Positions 7,953 to 14,544 of a DNA stretch of 34,666 bases are shown in pieces. Below the pieces are notes generated by a model. It saw only the letters and a list, made by a program, of their open reading frames with translations, was not told the origin of the DNA and made no database searches. The stretch is from the NCBI GenBank assembly GCA_009929525.1, contig SAAH01000035.1, forward strand, positions 1-34,666, given 5' to 3'. The DNA comes from Clostridia bacterium. GTDB taxonomy: Bacteria; Bacillota; Clostridia; Lachnospirales; Lachnospiraceae. The translations under genes were made by a program, and so were the position numbers. Within the stretch, counting starts at the first letter, position 1. The number at the start of each line of letters is the position of its first letter.

Positions 7953-8901
7953 ACATATCCGGCATGATATCAATTTGTCTCAGCCCGACAGCCTCCCGGA
8001 CGCTGTTCTGATATTCCTCATCACAATAAAACAACAGAAATCCACCACCACCTGCACCTAGAAGTTTGCCCCCTACAGCTCCAGCACTCATAGCTGCATC
8101 ATAGATCCTTGCAATCTCCGGATTGCTGATACCCCCAGCAAGGCTTTGCTTTTTTATCCATCCCTGGTGCAGCGACTCACCAAAACTTTTATCGAAGCCA
8201 ACAGTGGACAGGGTGTGATACATATCTGCTGCCTGTTGTTTCATTTCATTTAGTACTTCAATTTTTTTACCGATATTCTGCTTCTGCTCACTCAATACTC
8301 CATCGGCACTCCGTGTAATTCCAGTATAGAATATCATCAGTTTATTACGCATCCGCATCATATCATTATCCGTTAACTCAATTCGATTGTAATTCACTGT
8401 ATCATCTGTCATAAAACAAAAGTAATGGATACCGCCATAGGCTGCTGCATACTGATCTTGCTTTCCAATCGGGTGTCCAAGAATGTCTATTTCAATTTTA
8501 CAGGCCAGTTCTGCCAAATCTCTGGCAGATAGTCGTTTTCCTGTATAGGTGAACAATGCATTGAGTACGCCCACTGTAAAACTGCTGGAGGAACCAAGTC
8601 CAGTTCCGGAAGGAATATCCGCAATCGAAGTAACTTCAATGCCACCGGTAATGCCTGCCAGATGCATAGCTTCACGTACTAAATCATGGTGCAGTTCGCT
8701 AACTTTCTCCACGATTTCTGTACTGGAGTAGCTCACACGGATTGCATTGTCAAACTTTTTGCTTACAGTTATATATATGTACTTGTTAATTGCCATGGAT
8801 ACCACAGCACCGCCATTAATACGATAGTAATCAGCCATATCTGTTCCTCCACCAGTAAAACTCACTCGCAGGGGCGTTCTAGTAATAATCATTTGTGCCA
8901 C
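7924..8901 (-). CDS. hddA: GHMP-family D-glycero-D-manno-heptose 7-phosphate kinase (HddA-like)
   Basis: This 325-residue GHMP kinase begins ITRTPLRVSFTGGGTDMADY, the distinctive N-terminus of HddA-type sugar kinases. It carries the ATP loop PSGTGLGSSSSFTVG near residues 94-108 and the C-terminal GGKLLGAGGGGFLLF near 275. HddA phosphorylates D-glycero-D-manno-heptose 7-phosphate at C1. The ATG at 8901 overlaps the 3' end of the nucleotidyltransferase gene by 13 bases, and its own 3' end overlaps the GmhB-like gene. Fucose/heptose kinase paralogues share this fold, but the full set of neighbouring heptose genes makes the heptose assignment the best one. Confidence 0.87.
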   Translation of the reverse strand: MAQMIITRTPLRVSFTGGGTDMADYYRINGGAVVSMAINKYIYITVSKKFDNAIRVSYSSTEIVEKVSELHHDLVREAMHLAGITGGIEVTSIADIPSGTGLGSSSSFTVGVLNALFTYTGKRLSARDLAELACKIEIDILGHPIGKQDQYAAAYGGIHYFCFMTDDTVNYNRIELTDNDMMRMRNKLMIFYTGITRSADGVLSEQKQNIGKKIEVLNEMKQQAADMYHTLSTVGFDKSFGESLHQGWIKKQSLAGGISNPEIARIYDAAMSAGAVGGKLLGAGGGGFLLFYCDEEYQNSVREAVGLRQIDIMPDMYGSRVVYFV

Positions 8902-9590
8902 TCCTTTTTTGCTTTTTCATAATTCTCTAATGTGCCGATATCAAGTAAATAATCTGATATTTCCCAGCCATACATCTTCCCAACTAATTTTGGAAGGACA
9001 TCTTTCCCAAAGTCCAACAGCCCTTGCGTTTTCGGAAGATAATGAAACAATTCCTGCCGGGCGATATAGATACCTGCATTTGCAAGATTGCTTTTGGGAT
9101 ACAATGGTTTTTCTTCAAATTCAATAATTTGTTTCGTGTCATCCAAAGCGGCAATGCCACACTGCTCTGGAATACCGGTATGAAAAAGTCCCATTGATAA
9201 AACTCCATTATGAGTTTTATGGAATTTCTGGAACGCTCCCAAATCTACATCTGTAAGGTTATCTGCATAGCAAATAAGAAATTCCTCATCATTGCCAATA
9301 AAACTGCGGTTCGCTGCGACCGTTCCGCCGCTGCCCAGCAGCGTCTCTTCAAAAAACTCTGTCACCATAGGAAACCCTACTTCGATATTCCAGCCGCTGA
9401 TAAAATCACGAACTGATTCTGCAAGATAGTGGGTATTTACTAAAACCTCAGAAATTCCATGTTTTGCAAACAGCTCAAGCCACCACTCCATAAGTGCTTT
9501 TCCCTGTATAGGAATCAGACATTTTGGGACAGTGTTGGTTAATGGTCTCAGCCTTGTACCAAACCCTGCCGCAAGTAAGAATGCTTTCAT
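8889..9590 (-). CDS. hddC: Heptose 1-phosphate nucleotidyltransferase (HddC-like)
   Basis: This 233-residue nucleotidyltransferase has LAAGFGTRLRPLT (6-18), then PKCLIPIQGK with the catalytic lysine, YADNLTDVD for metal binding, and EEKP near residue 150. In HddC it transfers GMP from GTP to D-glycero-alpha-D-manno-heptose 1-phosphate, giving GDP-heptose. Nucleotide preference (GTP or another NTP) cannot be read with certainty. It overlaps the initiating sugar transferase gene by ATGA and the kinase gene by 13 bases. The four heptose genes are not all adjacent: galE, the acyltransferase and gmhA follow in a second block of the same operon. Confidence 0.85.
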   Translation of the reverse strand: MKAFLLAAGFGTRLRPLTNTVPKCLIPIQGKALMEWWLELFAKHGISEVLVNTHYLAESVRDFISGWNIEVGFPMVTEFFEETLLGSGGTVAANRSFIGNDEEFLICYADNLTDVDLGAFQKFHKTHNGVLSMGLFHTGIPEQCGIAALDDTKQIIEFEEKPLYPKSNLANAGIYIARQELFHYLPKTQGLLDFGKDVLPKLVGKMYGWEISDYLLDIGTLENYEKAKKEWHK

Positions 9591-10270
9591 TTTGCACCTT
9601 TCCCTTTCAATACGACCGATACGGTCATAAACATAATCTTAATATCTAACCAGATGGATTTATTTGCCGCATAATACAATTCCAACTGCTGACGTTGCCC
9701 ACTTTCATATGTACTGTCACTGCGACCATTTACTTGCCAATACCCGGTGATGCCAGGCTTAGCTGTGAGCAGAAGATTGAATTCCTCATCGTTGTAATGA
9801 TGTCGCTCGGATGCCACCACTGGACGAGGGCCAATTAAGCTCATATCGTTATGCAAAACAGAAAGTAGCTGCGGTAGTTCGTCAATGCTTGTCTTACGCA
9901 GGAATTTACCAATCTTTGTAATGCGTGGATCATCCTCCAATTTACAGGCTACCTTATATTCCTCAATCTGTTCTGGAGTTAACCATTGTTCCAAATTGTC
10001 AGCATCCATCACCATTGTCCTGAACTTGTACATCTTATATGTCTTATTATCTTTTCCAAGACAGATTCTCTCGTGAATCACCGGTCCTCCGTCATGGAGC
10101 TTTATTGCTATTGCCACTGGCAACGCAATCGGAATCGTCACAACAAGCCCAACCAGTGAAGCCGTAACATCAAAAACTCTTTTCACAGCCGAATATATCC
10201 ATTTTTCTTTTTTTAAACCAACGGCTACTATCGTCGGTTCCAAAGTATCGTATTTGATTTCCTCTATCAT
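9587..10270 (-). CDS. Initiating sugar-phosphate (undecaprenyl-phosphate) transferase
   Basis: This protein of about 227 residues is of the bacterial sugar transferase family (WcaJ/CpsE C-terminal type). It has one hydrophobic segment, RVFDVTASLVGLVVTIPIAL, then YKFRTMVMDAD, a KTSIDELPQLLSVLHNDMS block and LIGPRPV, all diagnostic. It would attach the first sugar phosphate to undecaprenyl phosphate and so start repeat-unit assembly. Start choice: the ATG at 10270 has AGGGG seven bases upstream, while an ATG at 10276 and a TTG at 10285 are less well spaced. It is the first biosynthetic gene of the operon. About 77 bases separate it from the TetR-type gene, with no clear terminator between. Confidence 0.9.
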   Translation of the reverse strand: MIEEIKYDTLEPTIVAVGLKKEKWIYSAVKRVFDVTASLVGLVVTIPIALPVAIAIKLHDGGPVIHERICLGKDNKTYKMYKFRTMVMDADNLEQWLTPEQIEEYKVACKLEDDPRITKIGKFLRKTSIDELPQLLSVLHNDMSLIGPRPVVASERHHYNDEEFNLLLTAKPGITGYWQVNGRSDSTYESGQRQQLELYYAANKSIWLDIKIMFMTVSVVLKGKGAK

Positions 10271-10347
10271 CGACATACCCCTCAACCTTTATCTCCAGTT
10301 ATAGTTTTAATGTACTTCAGCATCCCTCTTATTCATGCATTTTCGCT

Positions 10348-10938
10348 CTAGCAGATGCGTCTATGATGTACTTCTATCATATTGAACCATAACTGGAACA
10401 CAATCTCTGCTGTTTCATCGTTGTCTGAAAATTCTCCTCTTGCCACTCTCGACGCAAAATTGAGAATTGTATCAAGCAACTGTATCAGTAGGATTTCAGT
10501 GTCTTCATCATTAGGCAACTTTCTAAGTTTCGACTTTACTCGCTCAATCAAACTTCGCTGTCTAGTTTTCTTTCTCTCCTCTGCATACACTGCAAAATAT
10601 GAGGAATGATAAAAGCGAAGATAAAACTGGCTCTGTTCCAAATGTTCCATAAAATATTTCCAACAGCTCACAAAAAATAATCGGTAGCGAATTTCATACC
10701 TCATGCCTGCCTCAGTGAGAATAGGCAGCGCAGAGAGGATTTTTCTGCCAAACTCGTTGTCAACATAAGCAAAAGTCTGAAGCAGCATATTGTTCTTGCT
10801 TTTAAAAAGGCGAAATAAAGTTATTTCACTTGTTCCAGCCAACATGGCTACTTTCTTTGTGGTGGTGTTTTCTAGTCCATCCTCCGCCACTACGTGAATA
10901 GCTCCCTGCATTAATTTCTCACGCATTGTATTTCCCAT
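10348..10938 (-). CDS. TetR/AcrR-family regulator at the head of the glycan operon
   Basis: This protein of about 196 residues has an N-terminal TetR helix-turn-helix: TTKKVAMLAGTSEITLFRLF, followed by KSKNNML. The C-terminal ligand domain is not recognisable to a subgroup. The start at 10938 has AGAGAGGA nine bases upstream. A longer frame reaches 10995 but lacks a ribosome site. It is the gene nearest the left inverted repeat of the recombinase segment and is co-directional with the glycan genes, so a promoter flipped by inversion would read through it first. It probably regulates the operon or itself. No obvious palindromic operator was found in its own upstream 100 bases. Confidence 0.85.
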   Translation of the reverse strand: MGNTMREKLMQGAIHVVAEDGLENTTTKKVAMLAGTSEITLFRLFKSKNNMLLQTFAYVDNEFGRKILSALPILTEAGMRYEIRYRLFFVSCWKYFMEHLEQSQFYLRFYHSSYFAVYAEERKKTRQRSLIERVKSKLRKLPNDEDTEILLIQLLDTILNFASRVARGEFSDNDETAEIVFQLWFNMIEVHHRRIC

Positions 10939-11038
10939 CTGGCATAATCCTCTCTGGTAAATTACGATGTTAGTGATGACTTCATTCTGTAACAAATTAT
11001 TACCAGACTTCGTCCCTTCATAGAACTTTCTGCTTGTT

Positions 11039-11059
11039 TTTCGCAGAGTTTGTTACTCT
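11039..11059 (-). repeat. Left copy of a 21-bp inverted repeat (candidate recombination site)
   Basis: This 21-base stretch is the exact reverse complement of 12535-12555. Its core is itself palindromic: AGAGT/ACTCT arms around a 5-base centre, and on this copy the dyad extends to GCAGAGT/ACTCTGC (11043-11061). No T-run follows on either strand, so it does not look like a terminator. Together with the right copy it encloses the recombinase gene, as expected for an inversion site. Confidence 0.8.
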
Positions 11060-11166
11060 GCTAAAAAATTTGTGATAACCATTCCAATACAGGATATTTA
11101 CAGGCTTTTTTAAGTTCCTAACTATTTAGGAAAGCAAGTTTGACACTAAACTTCGACTGCGGAAAA

Positions 11167-12282
11167 TCATAATCCCACTGCTTCCAATTTAGTCATATTG
11201 CTACGCTTGAGTTCCATGGAAGAATGAACATAGCGTTCCAATGTAATGGTCGTATTAGCGTGTCCAAGAATTTCTGAAAGAGATTTGATTTCAAAACCAA
11301 CCTCCACACATCTGGTCGCAAAGGTATGTCGAAGTGTATGAAAATGAACACCATCCAGTCCGCAGTCCTCTGTGTATTTTTGCATTCGATACTGCAAGGC
11401 ACGAGGTTCCATAAATTTTTCTGCGCCAGTTAGAATATAAACACCTGGTTCCATATCTCTGTACCTTTTACATAAACTCTCCATATTTTTTGTCATGGGG
11501 ATAGTTCGGACAGAGTTATCACTTTTAGGAGTACCGATAATCACTTTTGTTTTTGCTTCACTAGTGGCTGATGTATCACGGATTCTTTGCATCGTAGCCT
11601 GAATACGAATGGTTCGCTCCCGTAAAGATATGTCGTCCCAGTGAAGAGCACATAGTTCTCCTATACGTAATCCACTATTCAGTGCCAGCAGAACCCCTAG
11701 CTTGCAGTTATCCATATCTTCCAGGAGATAATCGACAAAACGTGTCTGTTCCTCTTGTGACAACACACGCATCTCTTTCTTTTTCTCCTTTGGATAGACA
11801 ATCTCAATTTGTGGAAAAACCCCTGGTGTCTGTTTTGCAGTAAATTTCAGAATAGAGCGTAGTACTACTAGAATGTCCTTGACTGTTTTTGGGGAAAGTT
11901 TGCTCTCATCCAGAAGTTCCGACGTAAAACTCTCTATCAGACCAGTACTCATGCCTAGCGGAAAGCATTCTCCCAACTTTGGTTTGATGTGTTTCTCTAA
12001 AATCCCTTCATACTTAATATAGGTAGATTCCTTTACTTTGCTTTTCATGCATCGCAACCATTCATCACAGTAATATCCCAGTCTGTGCCTGGCTCCACTA
12101 CTGGGAATTGGTTTGCCGTTTATGAGAGCAGCCTTTGCTTGTGTGACCTTTTCCTTTGCCTGCTTATAAGTCTTGCCATAACAAAACCCGTATTTAATTT
12201 TTCCGGACAGCTCATATCCTTTAATATACCGACCTTCCCAGCGTCCGTCCTTTCGTTTGAAGATGTTTTCTCCTTTTGCCAT
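11167..12282 (-). CDS. Tyrosine recombinase/integrase
   Basis: This 371-residue protein has an N-terminal arm-binding-like region (KRKDGRWEGRYIKG, then a lysine-rich helix), a SAM-like core-binding domain (about 75-165) and a C-terminal catalytic domain. Catalytic residues are visible: Arg in SGLRIGELCAL, His-x-x-Arg in HTLRHTF, His in LGHANT and the nucleophile Tyr in LERYVHS. The frame opens at 12303, but the ATG at 12282 has AAGGAGG eleven bases upstream and gives the natural start MAKGENIF. The gene lies wholly between the 21-bp inverted repeats. No excisionase or relaxase is nearby, which argues for a dedicated DNA-inversion role rather than an intact conjugative element. Confidence 0.92.
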   Translation of the reverse strand: MAKGENIFKRKDGRWEGRYIKGYELSGKIKYGFCYGKTYKQAKEKVTQAKAALINGKPIPSSGARHRLGYYCDEWLRCMKSKVKESTYIKYEGILEKHIKPKLGECFPLGMSTGLIESFTSELLDESKLSPKTVKDILVVLRSILKFTAKQTPGVFPQIEIVYPKEKKKEMRVLSQEEQTRFVDYLLEDMDNCKLGVLLALNSGLRIGELCALHWDDISLRERTIRIQATMQRIRDTSATSEAKTKVIIGTPKSDNSVRTIPMTKNMESLCKRYRDMEPGVYILTGAEKFMEPRALQYRMQKYTEDCGLDGVHFHTLRHTFATRCVEVGFEIKSLSEILGHANTTITLERYVHSSMELKRSNMTKLEAVGL

Positions 12283-12355
12283 GTTTACATTGACCTCCTT
12301 CATTTAGTTTGCGGATATATACAATCGGAAAGATACTGCCATTCCGACGGCTCAT

Positions 12356-12377
12356 TTGACTGCGATGGAACAGTCAA
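12356..12377. promoter_or_regulatory. Inverted repeat upstream of the recombinase gene
   Basis: TTGACTG and CAGTCAA form perfect 7-base arms around an 8-base spacer, about 75 bases upstream of the recombinase start. The position suits an operator or a recombinase accessory site. No convincing -35/-10 pair for the recombinase itself was found next to it. Function is inferred from position only. Confidence 0.4.
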
Positions 12378-12475
12378 TAATGCCCTATCAGTGTTGAATT
12401 AAGGTTTATCATTTCCTTGATATGGAAAATGAAAGCTAATTTAGTCGAAAAAGCAAAAAATATAGTGCAAAACTA

Positions 12476-12504
12476 TTGAAAATCTACATGGTTAATGATA
12501 GAAT
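12476..12504 (+). promoter_or_regulatory. Strong outward promoter inside the invertible segment
   Basis: TTGAAA (12476-12481), a 17-base spacer and TAGAAT (12499-12504) make a near-consensus sigma-A promoter on the plus strand, starting transcripts near 12511 and reading out through the right repeat. In this orientation it would transcribe the region leading to the Spo0A-C-like gene at 13022. After inversion it would face the glycan operon instead. Being close to a repeat and pointing outward is the hallmark of invertible promoters. Confidence 0.7.
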
Positions 12505-12534
12505 TATGGGGATTCCAGATTTCGGATTCGTCAT

Positions 12535-12555
12535 AGAGTAACAAACTCTGCGAAA
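12535..12555 (+). repeat. Right copy of the 21-bp inverted repeat
   Basis: This is the exact reverse complement of 11039-11059. The AGAGT/ACTCT dyad is present, but its outer extension differs from the left copy (CAT instead of GC before the core), so homology ends sharply at the core, as expected for a site-specific recombination site. It lies 24 bases past the predicted transcript start of the outward promoter. Confidence 0.8.
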
Positions 12556-12603
12556 TAGCAAGTGGCTATCATGCCTCTTTCAGATACAAAATGCCTTTTG
12601 TGA

Positions 12604-12777
12604 ATATGTATTCTACGAACTTGTTTAAAACAACGGAAGACATTGAATAACAAAGAAACAGACAGGGAGCGCCTTTATAATCAAAGGTTGTTCCCTTGTT
12701 TTGTTGTAGATATCGAATCAAAAGATAGTTCCCCAGATATACATCGATTTTTTCAGCATATGCTTAATGATTTGTAA
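12604..12777 (+). pseudogene. Possible remnant reading frame (57 codons, no start)
   Basis: Between stop codons at 12601 and 12775 there is a 57-codon frame with a protein-like composition, including RERLYNQRLFPCFVVDIESK. It has no convincing ATG and no ribosome site, so it looks like a fragment of a larger gene. I do not recognise the family. It lies just outside the right repeat, in the path of the outward promoter. It could instead be chance in a 480-base non-genic stretch. Confidence 0.25.
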
Positions 12778-12899
12778 ATTATGTTCCGATGTATATGCTA
12801 CAGCATTGAATTTTCTCCCTCTTACTTATCCAATTTAGAGCCTAAAAAAAACAAGCTATCTATTTAATTCGGTGTAGAGAACATCGCATCAGAATGTAA

Positions 12900-13019
12900 A
12901 TTACAGCCTGGTACAAAGAATGTCTTTTGAAAGCTAAAAAAGATCTCACAGAGACTAATTTGTATTGTATTATGGTAGAAAAATATTATGGTACATCCAG
13001 AAAAGAGGCGTATGAATAA
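12900..13019 (+). pseudogene. Possible remnant reading frame before the Spo0A-C-like gene (39 codons)
   Basis: This 39-codon open frame ends in a TAA two bases before the ATG of the next gene. Its translation (including AWYKECLLKAKKDL and VEKYYGTSRKEAYE) has a coding-like mix of lysine, glutamate and tyrosine. An ATG exists inside at codon 25 but has no good ribosome site. It may be the tail of a lost upstream partner of the 13022 gene. The family is unknown. Confidence 0.25.
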
Positions 13020-13021
13020 AC

Positions 13022-13243
13022 ATGGAAAAGAAAAAGTTAGTGGAAAAAAGATTGAAAGAACTCTCAATCAAAGAGGGGATGACAGAAACTGAAATCCGCA
13101 CCAAAATAGCCTATGCTATCTCCATGGCACTAAAAAGCAATGATCCCAGCATCCAGAATTTCTGGCGCAAAATCCCTGGCACGGGCGATGCACCAGATAT
13201 CGAGGAAATAACGGATTATCTGATATTACACATAGATGAATAA
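13022..13243 (+). CDS. Small Spo0A C-terminal-domain-like protein
   Basis: This is a 73-residue acidic/basic helical protein. The segment MTETEIRTKIAYAISMALKSNDPSIQNFW, read here in parts (TETEIRTKIAYAISMAL then SNDPSIQNFW), resembles short Firmicute proteins annotated with the Spo0A C-terminal DNA-binding domain, though it lacks a receiver domain. The C-terminal EEITDYLILHI fits that group. Its ribosome site is weak (AGAGG about 13 bases upstream). It is the first intact plus-strand gene beyond the invertible segment, so the outward promoter may currently drive it. The function is unknown and the family call is tentative. Confidence 0.55.
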   Translation: MEKKKLVEKRLKELSIKEGMTETEIRTKIAYAISMALKSNDPSIQNFWRKIPGTGDAPDIEEITDYLILHIDE

Positions 13244-13248
13244 AAAAA

Positions 13249-13274
13249 GACAACTACCCATTTAGATAGCTGTC
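13249..13274 (-). terminator. Intrinsic terminator of the XRE gene
   Basis: On the minus strand GACAGCTA pairs with TAGTTGTC (one G-U pair), followed by seven T residues at 13248-13242. The XRE stop codon lies in the hairpin. It separates the minus-strand agr region from the plus-strand small gene. Confidence 0.75.
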
Positions 13275-13598
13275 CTGTCCAAGCAGCATTTGTTCTACCA
13301 TATGCAAGGCAAATTCTACTTCCTTACTACTGCGTTCCACAGTCATAAAGATAAACCGATCCATATAATTCTCGCAATCTGACCCATGGATCAGTGAAAG
13401 CGGAGTGGACTCTAATGCCTGTACGATACGCAGATAGGTATCAAGGCTCATGGCACGTCTGGCATTCTCCACACTTTTTATGGTATCTATTGACAGATCA
13501 GCTTTCTCCGCAAGCTGTATCTGGGAGATGCCCAGACGTTTCCGTTCAGTCCGCATGTTAACAGCAATCATCTTGTATATCTTATCTTTGTTACACAT
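13254..13598 (-). CDS. XRE-family transcriptional regulator (agr-associated)
   Basis: This 114-residue protein has an N-terminal HTH_3 domain: MRTERKRLGISQIQLAEKAD, then LSIDTIKSVENARRAMSLDTYLRIVQAL. The last 45 residues are acidic and helical with no known domain. The gene follows agrB after about 78 bases and has its own promoter, with direct repeats that match those before agrD in sequence and spacing. It is therefore likely induced by the quorum-sensing response regulator and may act as a downstream switch. Targets are not evident from sequence. The start at 13598 is the only suitable ATG. Confidence 0.85.
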   Translation of the reverse strand: MCNKDKIYKMIAVNMRTERKRLGISQIQLAEKADLSIDTIKSVENARRAMSLDTYLRIVQALESTPLSLIHGSDCENYMDRFIFMTVERSSKEVEFALHMVEQMLLGQDSYLNG

Positions 13599-13626
13599 AT
13601 ATCGTCGTATCCTTTCTGGCTATTAA

Positions 13627-13687
13627 AGTATAGCAGAAAAAATATCACTTTCTACGAACATGTAACAGAAAAGCACCTATCTGTAAT
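13627..13687 (-). promoter_or_regulatory. Promoter of the XRE gene with AgrA/LytTR-type direct repeats
   Basis: On the minus strand two TTACA half-sites (complement of 13682-13687 and 13661-13666) lie 21 bases apart. Six bases follow, then TAGAAA (13654-13649), a 16-base spacer and TATACT (13632-13627). The poor -35 box and the two-turn repeat spacing are typical of LytTR-activated promoters. The distal half-site overlaps the last codons of agrB. Confidence 0.7.
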
Positions 13688-14264
13688 GTTTTGTGGTCAA
13701 ACGTCCCACCACCATAAAGATGGCAACCAACAAAATACTGATGTATCCGGCATAAAAATACCGATAGGCTCCTAAACAATATAAGCCTACCAGAACACAC
13801 CCTTCTAATCCCACGATGAACTGGCTAATCCCTTTATAGTGCTCATACTCATCATCATCCAGGCGCTTATTCTCACTCTCCACAGGACATAATACAAATA
13901 CGATAACGACTGCAAAAACCCCGATTGCCATTAGGGCAGGCAATGGTATCGCATGAAAGACCCATTCATAAGTGTAAATAGGGATAAGAAGAATCAGATT
14001 AGAAATCAGATAACACAGCAGTTTGCTTTCCACATGTTTTCCACCGCTATAACTGCGCAACACTACATAAAAGAACAGAAAGACCAGAACCACGCCCAGT
14101 CTTTCTGTCAGTATTCCTATGAGAACGGCTGTCAGCAGATTTCCTGCTACGATTACACCTTGTTCCATTCCATAACGATACAGCTCTGCATCTTCTTTCT
14201 GGATCAATCCCCTATCCAACATTTTCTCACACAATTTCTCTGACGAATATCGGATAATGTTCAT
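13677..14264 (-). CDS. agrB: AgrB-like autoinducer-processing peptidase
   Basis: This 195-residue membrane protein has about six hydrophobic segments. The motif RSYSGGKHVESKLLC places His77 and Cys84 exactly where the catalytic pair of staphylococcal AgrB lies. AgrB cleaves the AgrD precursor and forms the thiolactone ring at the membrane. A frame stays open to 14399, but that overlaps the agrD-like gene. The ATG at 14264 follows AAGGAGG, which overlaps the agrD stop codon, so the two are translated as a pair. The family length is about 190-200 residues, which fits. Peptide specificity cannot be predicted beyond the adjacent AgrD. Confidence 0.92.
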   Translation of the reverse strand: MNIIRYSSEKLCEKMLDRGLIQKEDAELYRYGMEQGVIVAGNLLTAVLIGILTERLGVVLVFLFFYVVLRSYSGGKHVESKLLCYLISNLILLIPIYTYEWVFHAIPLPALMAIGVFAVVIVFVLCPVESENKRLDDDEYEHYKGISQFIVGLEGCVLVGLYCLGAYRYFYAGYISILLVAIFMVVGRLTTKHYR

Positions 14265-14274
14265 TTTCGCCTCC

Positions 14275-14439
14275 TTAGAATTTGCGAAGTTTCTTTGCAT
14301 TTTTTGGTAGTTCATCCTGTCCAAAGACATACCAACAACAAGTGCTGACATTAGTTGCAGTGACCATAAGTGCAAGTGCCGCCATCGAAGATAATGCACC
14401 CGTGCTGAGTTTTTTCCATATAAAATTACTTTTTGACAT
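14275..14439 (-). CDS. agrD: AgrD-like cyclic autoinducing peptide precursor
   Basis: This 54-residue peptide has an amphipathic N-terminal leader (SNFIWKKLSTGALSSMAAL), a core around STCCWYVFG (residues 32-40), then the acidic DELP and a charged tail ending KKLRKF. This is the layout of AgrD. A ring formed by Cys35 with Phe39 (C-W-Y-V-F) would match the usual five-residue macrocycle. Cys34 is an alternative ring cysteine. The ATG at 14439 has AAGGAGG upstream. It is 11 bases before agrB and transcribed from a promoter with direct-repeat operators. The double cysteine is unusual and leaves the mature peptide ambiguous. Confidence 0.88.
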   Translation of the reverse strand: MSKSNFIWKKLSTGALSSMAALALMVTATNVSTCCWYVFGQDELPKNAKKLRKF

Positions 14440-14470
14440 TTATTTTGTCCTCCTTCTTGAATCTGAGGTC

Positions 14471-14541
14471 ATTATATCAGCAAAAGGAAACTATTCTACT
14501 AAAGTGTAACCGATTGACATCTATCTGTAACGGATTGTCAT
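14471..14541 (-). promoter_or_regulatory. agrD-agrB promoter with LytTR-type direct repeats
   Basis: On the minus strand two repeats, CCGTTACAG and CGGTTACAC (complement of the 14526 and 14505 TGTAAC sites), are 21 bases apart. Six bases follow, then TAGAAT (14498-14493), a 16-base spacer and TATAAT (14476-14471). The geometry is identical to the XRE promoter at 13627-13687. A weak -35 and a perfect -10 point to activation by the adjacent LytTR response regulator, giving positive feedback. Confidence 0.8.
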
Positions 14542-14544
14542 TTT

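Larger units (their letters stand above)
11039..12555. mobile_element. Candidate self-encoded invertible segment carrying recombinase and outward promoter
   Basis: This 1517-bp segment is bounded by perfect 21-bp inverted repeats. It contains one tyrosine recombinase gene pointing left and a sigma-A-like promoter pointing right, 30 bases inside the right repeat. Inversion between the repeats would move the -35 and -10 boxes to about 11118-11113 and 11095-11090 on the minus strand, aimed at the TetR gene and glycan operon. In the present orientation no strong promoter faces the operon. The architecture matches invertible promoters of gut Firmicutes, except that the recombinase is inside the segment. 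Alternatives are the two ends of a small insertion element, or a decayed integrative element. Confidence 0.6.

Noticed and set aside
11039-11061. Terminator for the recombinase gene at the left repeat
   Set aside because: The dyad is not followed by a T-run on either strand, and an exact inverted copy exists on the other side of the gene.
11079-11140. Terminator-like TTCCTAA/TTAGGAA hairpin between recombinase and left repeat
   Set aside because: It is a good stem but lacks a T-run on either side. It may be a protein-binding dyad, which I cannot support further.
11039-13243. An integrative conjugative element or prophage
   Set aside because: Apart from the recombinase there are no relaxase, coupling, capsid or excisionase genes, and the flanking repeats are inverted rather than direct.
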